45,544 bases of DNA, taken from Rubrivivax sp. Lineage in GTDB: Bacteria; Pseudomonadota; Gammaproteobacteria; Burkholderiales; Burkholderiaceae. Both the position numbers and the translations under genes were made by a program. Under the pieces are notes generated by a model. It saw only the letters and a program-made list of their open reading frames with translations, had not been told where the DNA came from and made no database searches. Positions 1 to 7,712 of the stretch are shown here, in pieces. Positions within the stretch are counted from its first letter, which is position 1, and each line of letters begins with the position of its first letter. The stretch is from the NCBI GenBank assembly GCA_016790225.1, contig JAEUOZ010000014.1:1-45544 (forward strand). The letters are read 5' to 3'.

Positions 1-696
1 GCCGTTCGGCAGTTTCAGCGTCATGTCGAAATCGACCGCCGCGCCGCGCCGCGCATGCTCGAAGAACGGCCGGCTGACCCGCATCGTCTCTTCCGACAGA
101 ATGTCGTCGGCCGGCCGCCCGATCATCTCGAACTGGCTGAAACCGTAGGCATTGGCGAAGCGCCGGTTGACGAACTGGAAGCGCAGGTCCTGGTCGCAAT
201 GGGCGATGCCCGCCGGCACCTCGTTGGCGATCAGCCGCAGCCGCGCCTCGCTCTGCCGCAGCGCCTCGGTGTGCTCGCTGATCCGCTTTTCCAGCATCCG
301 CTCGCGCGAGCGCTGCTCGGTGACGTCGGTATAGACCGCGACGAACCCGCCGCCGGGCAGCGGCGATCCCTTCACCTGCAGCACCAGCCCGTCGGGCCGC
401 ACCCGCTCCAGCTCGTGCGGCAGGAACCGCGCCGCCTCGGCCACCCGCGTCCGCACCTGCGTCTCGATGTCGCCGGGTCCGTATTCGCCGCGCTCGGCGT
501 TGAAGCGCATGAAACTCTCGAAGGTCGCCCCCTCGAACGCCAGGCTCTCGGGAAAGTCGAGCAATTCGAGGAAACGCTGGTTCCAGCCGACCATCTTCAA
601 CTCGCCATCGAAGATGGTGATGCCCTGATGGATGTGGTCGAGCCCGGCCTGCAACAGGGCCTGGGTCGAGAGCGGAAGGGCTGAGGCCGTGGACAT
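1..696 (-). CDS. PAS-domain sensory protein, N-terminal part (runs off left edge)
   Basis: Open reading frame from an ATG at 694-696 running off the left end; 232 codons are visible. Residues ~10-125 form a PAS domain of the PAS-7 type (QGITIFDGELKMVGWNQRF near the start, ending in GGGFVAVYTDVTEQR). A short helical linker rich in E/R/A follows, then a second PAS domain starts at ~155 (PAGIAHCDQDLRFQFVNRRF). Tandem PAS-7 modules of this sort usually precede a histidine kinase, often hybrid with a receiver, but no kinase part is in the window, so the output domain is unknown. No transmembrane segment is visible, which suggests a cytoplasmic sensor. It is divergent from the synthetase gene and belongs to the compositionally odd left edge. 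Confidence 0.75.
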   Translation of the reverse strand, partial: MSTASALPLSTQALLQAGLDHIHQGITIFDGELKMVGWNQRFLELLDFPESLAFEGATFESFMRFNAERGEYGPGDIETQVRTRVAEAARFLPHELERVRPDGLVLQVKGSPLPGGGFVAVYTDVTEQRSRERMLEKRISEHTEALRQSEARLRLIANEVPAGIAHCDQDLRFQFVNRRFANAYGFSQFEMIGRPADDILSEETMRVSRPFFEHARRGAAVDFDMTLKLPNG

Positions 697-849
697 GGCG
701 AAGCGGGACCCGGACGGAAAAGGTCGGCTGACTATACGAAGTCATGATGTGCCGGAAAGCCCCTGTTACAATTCGTCAGAATTGCGCAAAGCCTGCGCAA
801 CACCGCCGAAGCATCGTCCGCCCAACAAAAAAACATGGGGGGACGCGCC

Positions 850-2499
850 ATGCCGATGGGCACAGCCGTCAATATTTATGAGACCGGCCTCGACAAGAAT
901 GCCGCCAATTTTGCACAGCTGACGCCGCTCAGCTTCATCGAGCGCGCCGCGTCGGTCTATCCGCGTCGCGAGGCCGTGGTCTATGGCGCGGTGCGCCGGA
1001 CCTGGGCCGAAACCTATGCCCGCACCCGCCAGCTCGCCGATGCGCTGATCAAGCGCGGCATGGGTCCCGGCGACACGGTGTCGGTCGTTGCCGGCAACAT
1101 CCCGGAAATGTTCGAGGCGCATTTCGGCGTGCCGATGTCCGGTGCGGTGCTCAATACCATCAACACACGGCTCGACGCCGAGGCGATCGCCTTCATCCTC
1201 GTCCATGCCGAGGCCAAGGTGGTGATCGTCGACCCGGAATTCTCCGAGGTCACCGATCGCGCCGTCAAGATGACCGGCCGGTCGATGCTGGTCGTCGACA
1301 TCCTCGACCCGACCTTCAAGGGCGGCCGTCGCGTCGGCGGCATCACCTATGACGAGCTCCTCGCCGAGGGCAACCCCGACGCCGGCTGGCGTCAGCCGGA
1401 CGACGAATGGGCGGCGATCAGCCTCAACTATACCTCCGGCACCACCGGCGACCCCAAGGGCGTCGTCTATCACCACCGCGGCGCCTTCCTGAACGCCGCC
1501 GGCAACATCATCACCTGGGGCATGCCCGCGCATCCGCGGTATCTGTGGACGCTGCCGATGTTCCATTGCAACGGCTGGTGCTTCCCCTGGACCGTGGCGA
1601 TGCTGGGCGGCACGCACGTGTGCCTGCGCCGTGTGGAAGCGCGCGCCATCCTGGACGCGATGCGCGATCACGGCGTGGATCACTACTGCGCGGCGCCCAT
1701 AGTGCATAACCTGCTGATTCATGCTCCATCCGAATGGCACGAGGGCATCACGCAGAAGGTGCGCGGCATGGTCGCCGGTGCTGCACCGCCGGCCGCGATG
1801 ATCGAGGGCATGGCGCGCCTGGGCTTCGACATCACGCATGTCTACGGGCTGACCGAGGTCTACGGCCCGGCGGCAGTGGCCGTGCAGCGCGCAGGCTGGG
1901 CCCAGCAGAGCCTTTCGGAGCAGACCCGCCTCAACGGGCGCCAGGGCGTGCGCTATCCGCTGCAGGAAGGCATGGCCGTTCTGGATGCGGAGTCGCTTGC
2001 CGAAGTGCCTGCCGACGGCCAGACCATGGGCGAGATCATGTTCCGTGGCAACCTGGTGATGAAGGGTTACCTGAAGAACCCGGCCGCCACCGACAAGGCC
2101 TTCGCCGGCGGCTGGTTCCATACTGGCGATCTGGCGATCCTGGACAGCGACCGCTACGCCAAGATCAAGGACCGCAGCAAGGACATCATCATCAGCGGCG
2201 GCGAGAACATCAGTTCCATCGAGGTGGAAGATGCGCTCTACCGGCACGCTGCGGTGATGGCCTGCGCGGTGGTGGCACGGCCGGATCCGCGCTGGGGCGA
2301 GACCCCGCTGGCCTTCGTCGAGCTCAAGCCCGGCGCCACGGTCTCGGCCGAGGAGCTGATGGCGCACTGCAAGGGGCTGCTGGCCGGCTACAAGGTGCCG
2401 CGCGAGTTCCGCTTCGAGGCCATCCCCAAGACCAGCACCGGCAAGATCCAGAAATTCCAGCTGCGCGAGCGTGCCCGCAGCGCGTCCGCGATCGAGTGA
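850..2499 (+). CDS. Acyl-CoA synthetase (AMP-forming), probable mosaic gene
   Basis: About 549 residues, full family length. It is an ANL-superfamily acyl-CoA ligase that should activate a fatty or short carboxylic acid with ATP and CoA in the cytoplasm. The AMP/phosphate-binding loop is YTSGTTGDPKGVVYHH, then come YGLTEVYGP, GGWFHTGDLA and KDRSKDIIISGGENISSIEVE. The C-terminal catalytic lysine is in KTSTGKIQKFQLR. The ATG at 850 is preferred over 835 because a G-rich Shine-Dalgarno-like run (836-843) precedes it and the family N-terminus (NIYETGLDKN) follows shortly. The sequence resembles the short/medium-chain FadD/DmdB-like group, but the substrate cannot be read off. Codon use changes abruptly within the gene: before ~1490 Leu is CTC 10/CTG 3 and Tyr is TAT only; after ~1545 Leu is mostly CTG and Tyr mostly TAC. 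Confidence 0.88.
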   Translation: MPMGTAVNIYETGLDKNAANFAQLTPLSFIERAASVYPRREAVVYGAVRRTWAETYARTRQLADALIKRGMGPGDTVSVVAGNIPEMFEAHFGVPMSGAVLNTINTRLDAEAIAFILVHAEAKVVIVDPEFSEVTDRAVKMTGRSMLVVDILDPTFKGGRRVGGITYDELLAEGNPDAGWRQPDDEWAAISLNYTSGTTGDPKGVVYHHRGAFLNAAGNIITWGMPAHPRYLWTLPMFHCNGWCFPWTVAMLGGTHVCLRRVEARAILDAMRDHGVDHYCAAPIVHNLLIHAPSEWHEGITQKVRGMVAGAAPPAAMIEGMARLGFDITHVYGLTEVYGPAAVAVQRAGWAQQSLSEQTRLNGRQGVRYPLQEGMAVLDAESLAEVPADGQTMGEIMFRGNLVMKGYLKNPAATDKAFAGGWFHTGDLAILDSDRYAKIKDRSKDIIISGGENISSIEVEDALYRHAAVMACAVVARPDPRWGETPLAFVELKPGATVSAEELMAHCKGLLAGYKVPREFRFEAIPKTSTGKIQKFQLRERARSASAIE

Positions 2500-2644
2500 C
2501 GCGGGGCGCGCGCCGCGCCGCGGGAACGGCATCGCGCCATGGCCGCGTGGCCCTGAGCGAAGGCGGTCATTGCCGGCTCCGATACCATCGTGCGCTGATG
2601 CCCGTTGGCAGTCCACCTCAACGGGCGACATCAGGAGGCAGCCC

Positions 2645-3421
2645 ATGGATGGCGAAGAACGGCTTCAGGTGCAGGAAGACGACCGTGGCGTGGTGACGCT
2701 GACGCTCAACCGGGGCGCGGCCTTCAACGCGCTGTCCGAGGCGATGCTGTCGGATCTGCAGGCTGCGCTGGATCGCCTGGCCGACAGCCAGAGCGCGCGC
2801 GTCGTCATCCTGCGCGCCGCGGGCAAGGCCTTCTGCGCCGGTCATGATCTCAAGGAGATGCGTGCCGAGCCTTCGCAGGCCTACTACGAGCGCCTGTTTG
2901 CGCAGTGCGGCAGGATGATGATGTCGCTGCAGCGCCTGCCGCTTCCGGTGATCGCGCGGGTGCATGGCATTGCCACCGCCGCGGGCTGCCAGCTGGTGGC
3001 CATGTGCGATCTGGCCGTGGCCTCGAACGAGGCGAAGTTTGCGGTCAGCGGCGTCAACCTGGGCCTGTTCTGCGCCACGCCCAGCGTCCCGCTGAGCCGC
3101 AACCTCGGGCGCAAGGCGGCCTTCGAGATGCTGGTCACCGGCCGCTTCATCACGGCCGCCGAGGCGCAGGCGCAGGGGCTCGTGAACCGGGTGGTGCCAG
3201 CCGAGGCGCTGGACGCCGAGATCGACAGCCTGGCCGCCACGATCGTGAGCAAGCCCCGCGTGGCGATCGCCATGGGCAAGCAGCTGTTCTATCGCCAGCT
3301 GGAGACGGGCATGGCCGCTGCCTACGACGATGCCGCCCGGACCATGGCCTGCAACATGATGGATGGGGCGGCGCTCGAAGGCGTGCAGGCCTTCATCGAC
3401 AAGCGCAAGCCGAACTGGTGA
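2645..3421 (+). CDS. Crotonase-fold protein, ECHDC3-like, lacking the hydratase glutamates
   Basis: 258 residues with the complete crotonase (enoyl-CoA hydratase/isomerase) fold. The oxyanion-hole regions are FCAGHDLKE and GIATAAGCQLVAMCDLAVAS. The start is fixed by an AGGAGG ribosome-binding site at 2633-2638. Hand alignment to mitochondrial enoyl-CoA hydratase puts Gln116 (GCQL) where catalytic Glu144 should be and Gly136 (FAVSGVNLG) where Glu164 should be. The GVNLGLFCATPSVPLSR segment resembles the ECHDC3 subgroup. Classical hydration is therefore doubtful; a different CoA-thioester reaction or a binding role is possible. It lies 145 bp after the synthetase and 8 bp before the carrier-protein gene, so the latter two are probably co-transcribed. 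Confidence 0.85.
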   Translation: MDGEERLQVQEDDRGVVTLTLNRGAAFNALSEAMLSDLQAALDRLADSQSARVVILRAAGKAFCAGHDLKEMRAEPSQAYYERLFAQCGRMMMSLQRLPLPVIARVHGIATAAGCQLVAMCDLAVASNEAKFAVSGVNLGLFCATPSVPLSRNLGRKAAFEMLVTGRFITAAEAQAQGLVNRVVPAEALDAEIDSLAATIVSKPRVAIAMGKQLFYRQLETGMAAAYDDAARTMACNMMDGAALEGVQAFIDKRKPNW

Positions 3422-3429
3422 CAGGGACC

Positions 3430-3699
3430 ATGACTTCAGATCCGCAGACAGGCCCGGTGAGGGAAGCCGTGATGGCGTTCCTGGCAACGCGCCAGCAGGA
3501 GATCGGCTCGTCTCTGGTGCTCACGCCGGAGCTCCCGGTCTTCGAGCTCGGCCTGCTGGACAGTGTCTCGCTGATCGAGCTGGTGAGCGCTGTCGAAGGC
3601 GCCACGGGTCAGGCCGTGGACATGCTCCGCTTTGACCCGGCCGCCGTGGAGTCCATCGACGATCTCGTGCGCGAGTTGTCGGCTTCCCTGGGCGGCTGA
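3430..3699 (+). CDS. Free-standing acyl/peptidyl carrier protein
   Basis: 89 residues, the normal size of a discrete carrier protein. The phosphopantetheine attachment serine is in FELGLLDSVSLIELVSAVE (DSV), and the rest is acidic and helical, as expected. It starts 8 bp after the crotonase-like gene. Its 3' end overlaps the convergent GNAT-like gene by 91 bp (3609-3699). It is not in a fatty-acid-synthesis context (no fabD/G/F nearby), so it is more likely a dedicated carrier for the adenylating enzyme encoded at 5038-6666, in the manner of DltA/DltC or a type II NRPS. That partnership is inferred from proximity only. Confidence 0.85.
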   Translation: MTSDPQTGPVREAVMAFLATRQQEIGSSLVLTPELPVFELGLLDSVSLIELVSAVEGATGQAVDMLRFDPAAVESIDDLVRELSASLGG

Positions 3700-4982
3700 G
3701 GCGGCGCGCTCCAGGGCAGGGCATCGGCCGGCGCTTCCTTCAGGTGGCTGTTGAACCAGTCGTCGCTGTCGACACCCGTCATGCCCCAGCTGGGCCAGCC
3801 TTCGATGCCGGGGCCTGAGGCGTGCTGGTGCGCGAGCAGCCAGACGGCGTCGACCGGCAATTCCTCGCGCAGGGGCTGCAGGGTTTCCAGTTGTGTGGCG
3901 GCGTCTCCCGTCCAGCGCTTGGCGTCCACGACCGCAGCCTTCTCATCGCGCGCCCAGCGCAGCAGTGCATGCAGCAGCTGCTGGCCTGAACCCTCGGGCG
4001 CGGCGGCGTTCAAGGCCCAGTCCATCAGTTCCACGCGCGGCGCCGTACCCGCGGCGTCCGGCACGCGGCGGGCCAGGCACATGCCCAGCATGCGGCCATC
4101 ACCATCGCGCAGCGCCCAGGCCGCGAGGTGTTTGTGCAGGTCAGGATCCGCGAGGCGCCAGGCCATCGTGGCGGCGCTGCGATCCAGCCAGAGACCCGGG
4201 CGCGCCCGATGGCCGTCTGCCCAGCTGTCCCAGGTGCAGGGCCAGTGGCTGCTGGCGGTGGCCAGATCGGTCTGAGTCACTCGGCTGAGGTGCAGCCCGC
4301 TGTCCCGCGCCGAAGGCAGATGCCGGTCGCGCCAGCGGCGCGCCGCGCTGCGCGGCAAGGCCAGTACAGGGGCCAGCGGCTTGAGCAGCCCGAGGTGCGC
4401 CCGTTGCAGCGCAAAGCCGGCTGCGGCACTTTCGCTGGCCAGCCAGCGCAGGCGCTGATGGGCCCGCGGCTGGGGTGAGGGCTGGAAGCGGAACGCCCGG
4501 TAGACCGGCGCGCTGTGCGGATTGGCGGTGGCACTGAAGACAAACGCCGCCCCGGGCTGCGCAGCAAAGGCCCTCAGCAGCCGGGTGCTGTGGGCGCGGT
4601 GCGCGTCATCCACCAGGTAGCTGGTGCAGGTGGCGCCCCACACCGGCAAACCGTCCAGATGATAGGACTGCGGCAGGTTGCCCAGCACGCCCACCACGTC
4701 GTCGCCATGTTCCAGCACCCAGCCGGCATCGGCGCCGGTGGCACGCCGCGCCGGGCTGTCGATCAGCGCCCAGTCCCAGCCGCTGCGGCTGCGCACGGGC
4801 CAGCCATGGCGCCGGAACAGGGCCTGGACGGCTTCATGGTCGTCGCTGTTCAGGGCACGCAGCCGCGTGCGCGGGGCAGGGCGGCTGGACGCCGCCGCAG
4901 CCTCGGCCGCCGAAGCGGGCGGCTGTGTCGAGGGCGCCGCGGGGGGCGGCCTGGAGGGGTCGGAATCGGGGTTGAGGCTCAT
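3609..4982 (-). CDS. GNAT-fold acyltransferase, probably two tandem GNAT/Fem-like domains
   Basis: 457 residues. After a ~40-residue Pro/Ala/Ser-rich N-terminus, residues ~40-185 look like a GNAT domain (LNSDDHEAVQALFRRHGW; GWVLEHGDDVVGVLGNLPQ; GATCTSYLVDDAHRAHSTRLL; ATANPHSAPVYRAFRF). Residues ~225-400 look like a second, more divergent one (WAADGDGRMLGMCLARRV-like strand, then an ALLRWARDEKAAVVDAKRW helix and strand). Tandem GNAT folds occur in Fem/MprF-like aminoacyl transferases, so an aminoacyl or acyl transferase role is plausible; the acceptor is unknown. It lies 55 bp downstream of the adenylating enzyme on the same strand, so it is probably the last gene of the Dap operon. The last ~30 codons lie antisense to the carrier-protein gene. 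Confidence 0.65.
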   Translation of the reverse strand: MSLNPDSDPSRPPPAAPSTQPPASAAEAAAASSRPAPRTRLRALNSDDHEAVQALFRRHGWPVRSRSGWDWALIDSPARRATGADAGWVLEHGDDVVGVLGNLPQSYHLDGLPVWGATCTSYLVDDAHRAHSTRLLRAFAAQPGAAFVFSATANPHSAPVYRAFRFQPSPQPRAHQRLRWLASESAAAGFALQRAHLGLLKPLAPVLALPRSAARRWRDRHLPSARDSGLHLSRVTQTDLATASSHWPCTWDSWADGHRARPGLWLDRSAATMAWRLADPDLHKHLAAWALRDGDGRMLGMCLARRVPDAAGTAPRVELMDWALNAAAPEGSGQQLLHALLRWARDEKAAVVDAKRWTGDAATQLETLQPLREELPVDAVWLLAHQHASGPGIEGWPSWGMTGVDSDDWFNSHLKEAPADALPWSAPPQPPREADNSRTRSSMDSTAAGSKRSMSTA

Positions 4983-5037
4983 CGCGAATCCTTGCGCCAG
5001 AGGCGATCGTGTGGCCGTGCCGTGGGTGCGTGGCGGC

Positions 5038-6666
5038 TCAGGCGCCCTGCGCCAGCCCCGCCGGCTGCGCCAGCGTGGCCGCCAGCGCCGTGCGATCGAT
5101 CTTGCGGTTGGCGTTCATGGGCAGCTGCGGCAGCACGCGGATCTCGTCTGGCAGCAGGGCCTTGGGCAGCAGCGTCTTGAGCCGCTCGCGGATGGCCGTC
5201 GCGGCCTCGGGCTGCGCGCCGCAGACGAAGGCGACCAGGCCCTGCGCCAGACCGTCCAGCGCCGGCTGGGGCATCACCGCGACCAGATCGTTGCCGCTGG
5301 CCTTGCGCAGCGCGTCCTCCACGTCGCCCAGCTCGATGCGGTTGCCGCGGATCTTGACCATGAAGTCCACGCGGCTGACGAAGTGGTAGACGCCCAGGGC
5401 ATCGCGCTCGACACGGTCGCCGCTCTTGTACCAGCGGCCCTGCTGGCTCGGCAGCGTGACGAAGCTGGCCGCCGTGCGGGCCTCGTCCTGCCAGTAGCCG
5501 GGGCCGACCTGCGGCCCCTGCACGTAGAGCTCGCCGCAGCCCGCGCCCTGGACCGCTTGCCCCTGTTCGTCCAGCAGCAGGTGACGGTGGTCGGCAAAGG
5601 GGACGCCGATGGGCACGACGCCGCGCCGGCAGTGGGCCTCCGAGCTGCCGCGCTCCCAGCGGTAGAAGCTCAGCTCCATCGTGGTCTCGGTCGGGCCCCA
5701 GACGTTGTAGAGCTCGCTGTGCGGGGCGGCGGCGGCCCAGGCCGTGGCGGTGGCCAGGGGCAGGGCTTCGCCGCACAGCAGACTCAGGCGCAGCCCCGGA
5801 AAGAGGCCCGGGCGCAGCAGCCCCTGCTTTTGCAGGATCATCGCGAACGAGGCCACCGAGAACCAAACGCTGATGCGCTGATCCAGGATGAAGCGGGCCG
5901 GCGCCAGCATCGCACGCTCGGGCATCACCACCAGCGTGGCGCCGCTCCACCAGGCATTGAGCATGTCGTGCAGGGCGACGTCAAAGGTGAGCTCGTAGGT
6001 CGTGGCCACGCGGTCATCGGCGTGCGCCGGCGCCAGCTCACGGAAGTTGCGCATGTAGCAGCAGAGGTTGTCGTGGCTGATCGCCACGCCCTTGGGCTCG
6101 CCGGTGCTCCCGCTGGTGAAGACGATGTAGGCCAGCGCCTCGCCGCCCGACCGCGCCGGGGCCAGCCAGGGTGCCGGGGTGGCCATGTGCCGCGCGTCCC
6201 AGAGGCCTTCGCCGGGCGAGGCACCGGTGTCTGCACCGGCCACGGACTCCGGCGCGATGATCTCCAGCGGCCATTCAAGGGCAGCCTGCAGCCGCGGCAG
6301 CTGCGCGAGGCCTTCCTCGCCGACGATGAGCGTCTGGATGCCGGCGCGCCGCAGGATCGTGGCATTGCGCTGCGGCGGGTAGGCCGGGTTCAGCGCCACC
6401 AGCGTGGCGCCCGAGGCCAGCACGGCCAGGCTGCCCCCATAGGCGCTCAGCGAGCGCGAGGCCAGCACGCCCACGCGCCGCTCGCTCGGCACCCGGCCCA
6501 GCCGCGTGCTCAGCAAGGCGGCCAGGCGCAGGCTCCAGTCCTGCAGCTCGGCGTAGCTCCAGTGACGGGTGCCGATCTCCAGCGCCCGGGCTTGCGGCTG
6601 GCGCTGGCAGGCGAGCTCGAAGCCTTCGAACGGACGCAGCCGCGCCGTCGTGCGATCGCAGTGCAT
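5038..6666 (-). CDS. Stand-alone amino-acid adenylating enzyme (NRPS A-domain / DltA type)
   Basis: 542 residues carrying all adenylation core motifs: A3 YIVFTSGSTGEPKG (~180-193), A4 YELTFDVALHDM, A5 YNVWGPTETT (~320-329), A7 RWYKSGDR, A8 FMVKIRGNRIELGDVE and A10 NANRKIDR with the catalytic lysine at 522. There is no fused carrier or condensation domain, so it should charge a separate carrier protein. Asp229 aligns with Asp235 of GrsA, the residue that holds the alpha-amino group. My hand-aligned specificity pocket is D-V-H-S-L-C-V-M-E-K; the glutamate (Glu331) could contact a second amine. The start is 2 bp after the stop of sbnB, so translation is probably coupled. The inferred substrate is L-2,3-diaminopropionate from the neighbouring genes. 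A serine-like pocket is an alternative. Confidence 0.85.
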   Translation of the reverse strand: MHCDRTTARLRPFEGFELACQRQPQARALEIGTRHWSYAELQDWSLRLAALLSTRLGRVPSERRVGVLASRSLSAYGGSLAVLASGATLVALNPAYPPQRNATILRRAGIQTLIVGEEGLAQLPRLQAALEWPLEIIAPESVAGADTGASPGEGLWDARHMATPAPWLAPARSGGEALAYIVFTSGSTGEPKGVAISHDNLCCYMRNFRELAPAHADDRVATTYELTFDVALHDMLNAWWSGATLVVMPERAMLAPARFILDQRISVWFSVASFAMILQKQGLLRPGLFPGLRLSLLCGEALPLATATAWAAAAPHSELYNVWGPTETTMELSFYRWERGSSEAHCRRGVVPIGVPFADHRHLLLDEQGQAVQGAGCGELYVQGPQVGPGYWQDEARTAASFVTLPSQQGRWYKSGDRVERDALGVYHFVSRVDFMVKIRGNRIELGDVEDALRKASGNDLVAVMPQPALDGLAQGLVAFVCGAQPEAATAIRERLKTLLPKALLPDEIRVLPQLPMNANRKIDRTALAATLAQPAGLAQGA

Positions 6667-6668
6667 GC

Positions 6669-7712
6669 TCAGACCAGGAATTCGGGGACGAGGACGCCCT
6701 GGCCCGCGGCCGCGCAGCGCTGCGCCACGAACTGGGCAAAGGCGAGATCCAGCGCCGCCAGCCCGAAGGGATGGAACATCACCGGGCGATCGCCTTGCCG
6801 CGGCGGCGCATGGCCTTCCAGCACCTGGGCCAGCGTGGCGCGCAGGAACTCGTGGTGGCCGGTCAGCTGGGCCGTGCGGTGCAGCGAGGTCTGGGCCTGC
6901 AGCACATGCGTGATGTCGTCGCAGAGGTTGTCGGCCTGCAGGACGGCGTTGGCCGTCACGTCGCGCAGCGAGACATGCAGCAAGGTGGCGTCGCGCGCGC
7001 TGAGTTCGATCGAGTCCAGGCTGGGCTTGACGGCCGAGGTGGCAAAGACCAGCAGATCGCTGGCCTCCAGCACATGGCGCCGGCCGCGGGCCACGGCCAC
7101 GCTGCCGGCATAGCCGCTGTCGCGCAGGGCATCGGCCATCGAGCGGCTGTAGTCGCGGTTGACGTCGTGCAGCAGGATCGAATCCACAGGCCGCTCGTCG
7201 GCGAGGATGAAGCGCACGATCTCGCGCCCGATCAGGCCGCAGCCGTACAGCCCCAGCGTCGTGATGCGCGGGCGCTGGTGCAGCACACGGGCCGCCAGCG
7301 CAGCCCCGGCTGCGGTGCGCTGGCTGCTGATCAGCGAGCCTTCCATCACCGTGGTGGGCCGACCGTTCTCCACATCATTGAGCACGATCAGCGCCGAAGC
7401 CCGCGGCATGCCGCGCTGCACATTGTCTGGAAAGGAAGAGATCCACTTGATGCCGGCCACCGGCTGCTCGCCGCCCAGCCAGCCGGCCTTGGGAATGATG
7501 CGTTCGCGTTCCTTGCCCGGAAAGCGCAGGTACTCCGATTGCGGCAGACGCGAATCACCACGCCCGTGCGTGACGTAGGCCTGTGCGGCCAGATCGATCA
7601 GCTCCCGTTCGCGGCCCTGCAGCTGGGCGCCCACGTCGTGGGCACCCAGGATCGTCAGCGCGCGCTGGTGGGGATCGGCCTGGAAGTTCATGGGAAGGGG
7701 TTCACGCATCAT
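6669..7712 (-). CDS. sbnB: 2,3-diaminopropionate biosynthesis protein SbnB-like (ACEGA dehydrogenase)
   Basis: 347 residues from the ATG at 7710-7712, whose ATGA overlaps the sbnA stop. It belongs to the ornithine cyclodeaminase/mu-crystallin family. An NAD-binding motif GLYGCGLIGREI is at ~154-165 and substrate-binding segments GIKWISSFPDN and TTVMEGSLISSQRTAA are present. SbnB enzymes oxidatively hydrolyse N-(2-amino-2-carboxyethyl)-L-glutamate with NAD+ to give L-2,3-diaminopropionate and 2-oxoglutarate. The assignment rests on the sequence pattern plus the directly coupled SbnA-type gene, a pairing known from staphyloferrin B and other Dap-containing metabolites. The open frame continues upstream to 7973 but that part overlaps sbnA and looks non-coding. 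Confidence 0.85.
   Translation of the reverse strand: MMREPLPMNFQADPHQRALTILGAHDVGAQLQGRERELIDLAAQAYVTHGRGDSRLPQSEYLRFPGKERERIIPKAGWLGGEQPVAGIKWISSFPDNVQRGMPRASALIVLNDVENGRPTTVMEGSLISSQRTAAGAALAARVLHQRPRITTLGLYGCGLIGREIVRFILADERPVDSILLHDVNRDYSRSMADALRDSGYAGSVAVARGRRHVLEASDLLVFATSAVKPSLDSIELSARDATLLHVSLRDVTANAVLQADNLCDDITHVLQAQTSLHRTAQLTGHHEFLRATLAQVLEGHAPPRQGDRPVMFHPFGLAALDLAFAQFVAQRCAAAGQGVLVPEFLV

Noticed and set aside
766..2646. 626-codon open frame antisense to the acyl-CoA synthetase
   Set aside because: High-GC shadow frame; His/Arg/Gly-rich with no domain, while the plus strand has a full enzyme.
4678..7113. 811-codon plus-strand frame over the Dap operon
   Set aside because: Arg/Gln/Ala-rich antisense shadow of the GNAT-like, adenylation and sbnB genes, all of which have clear motifs.
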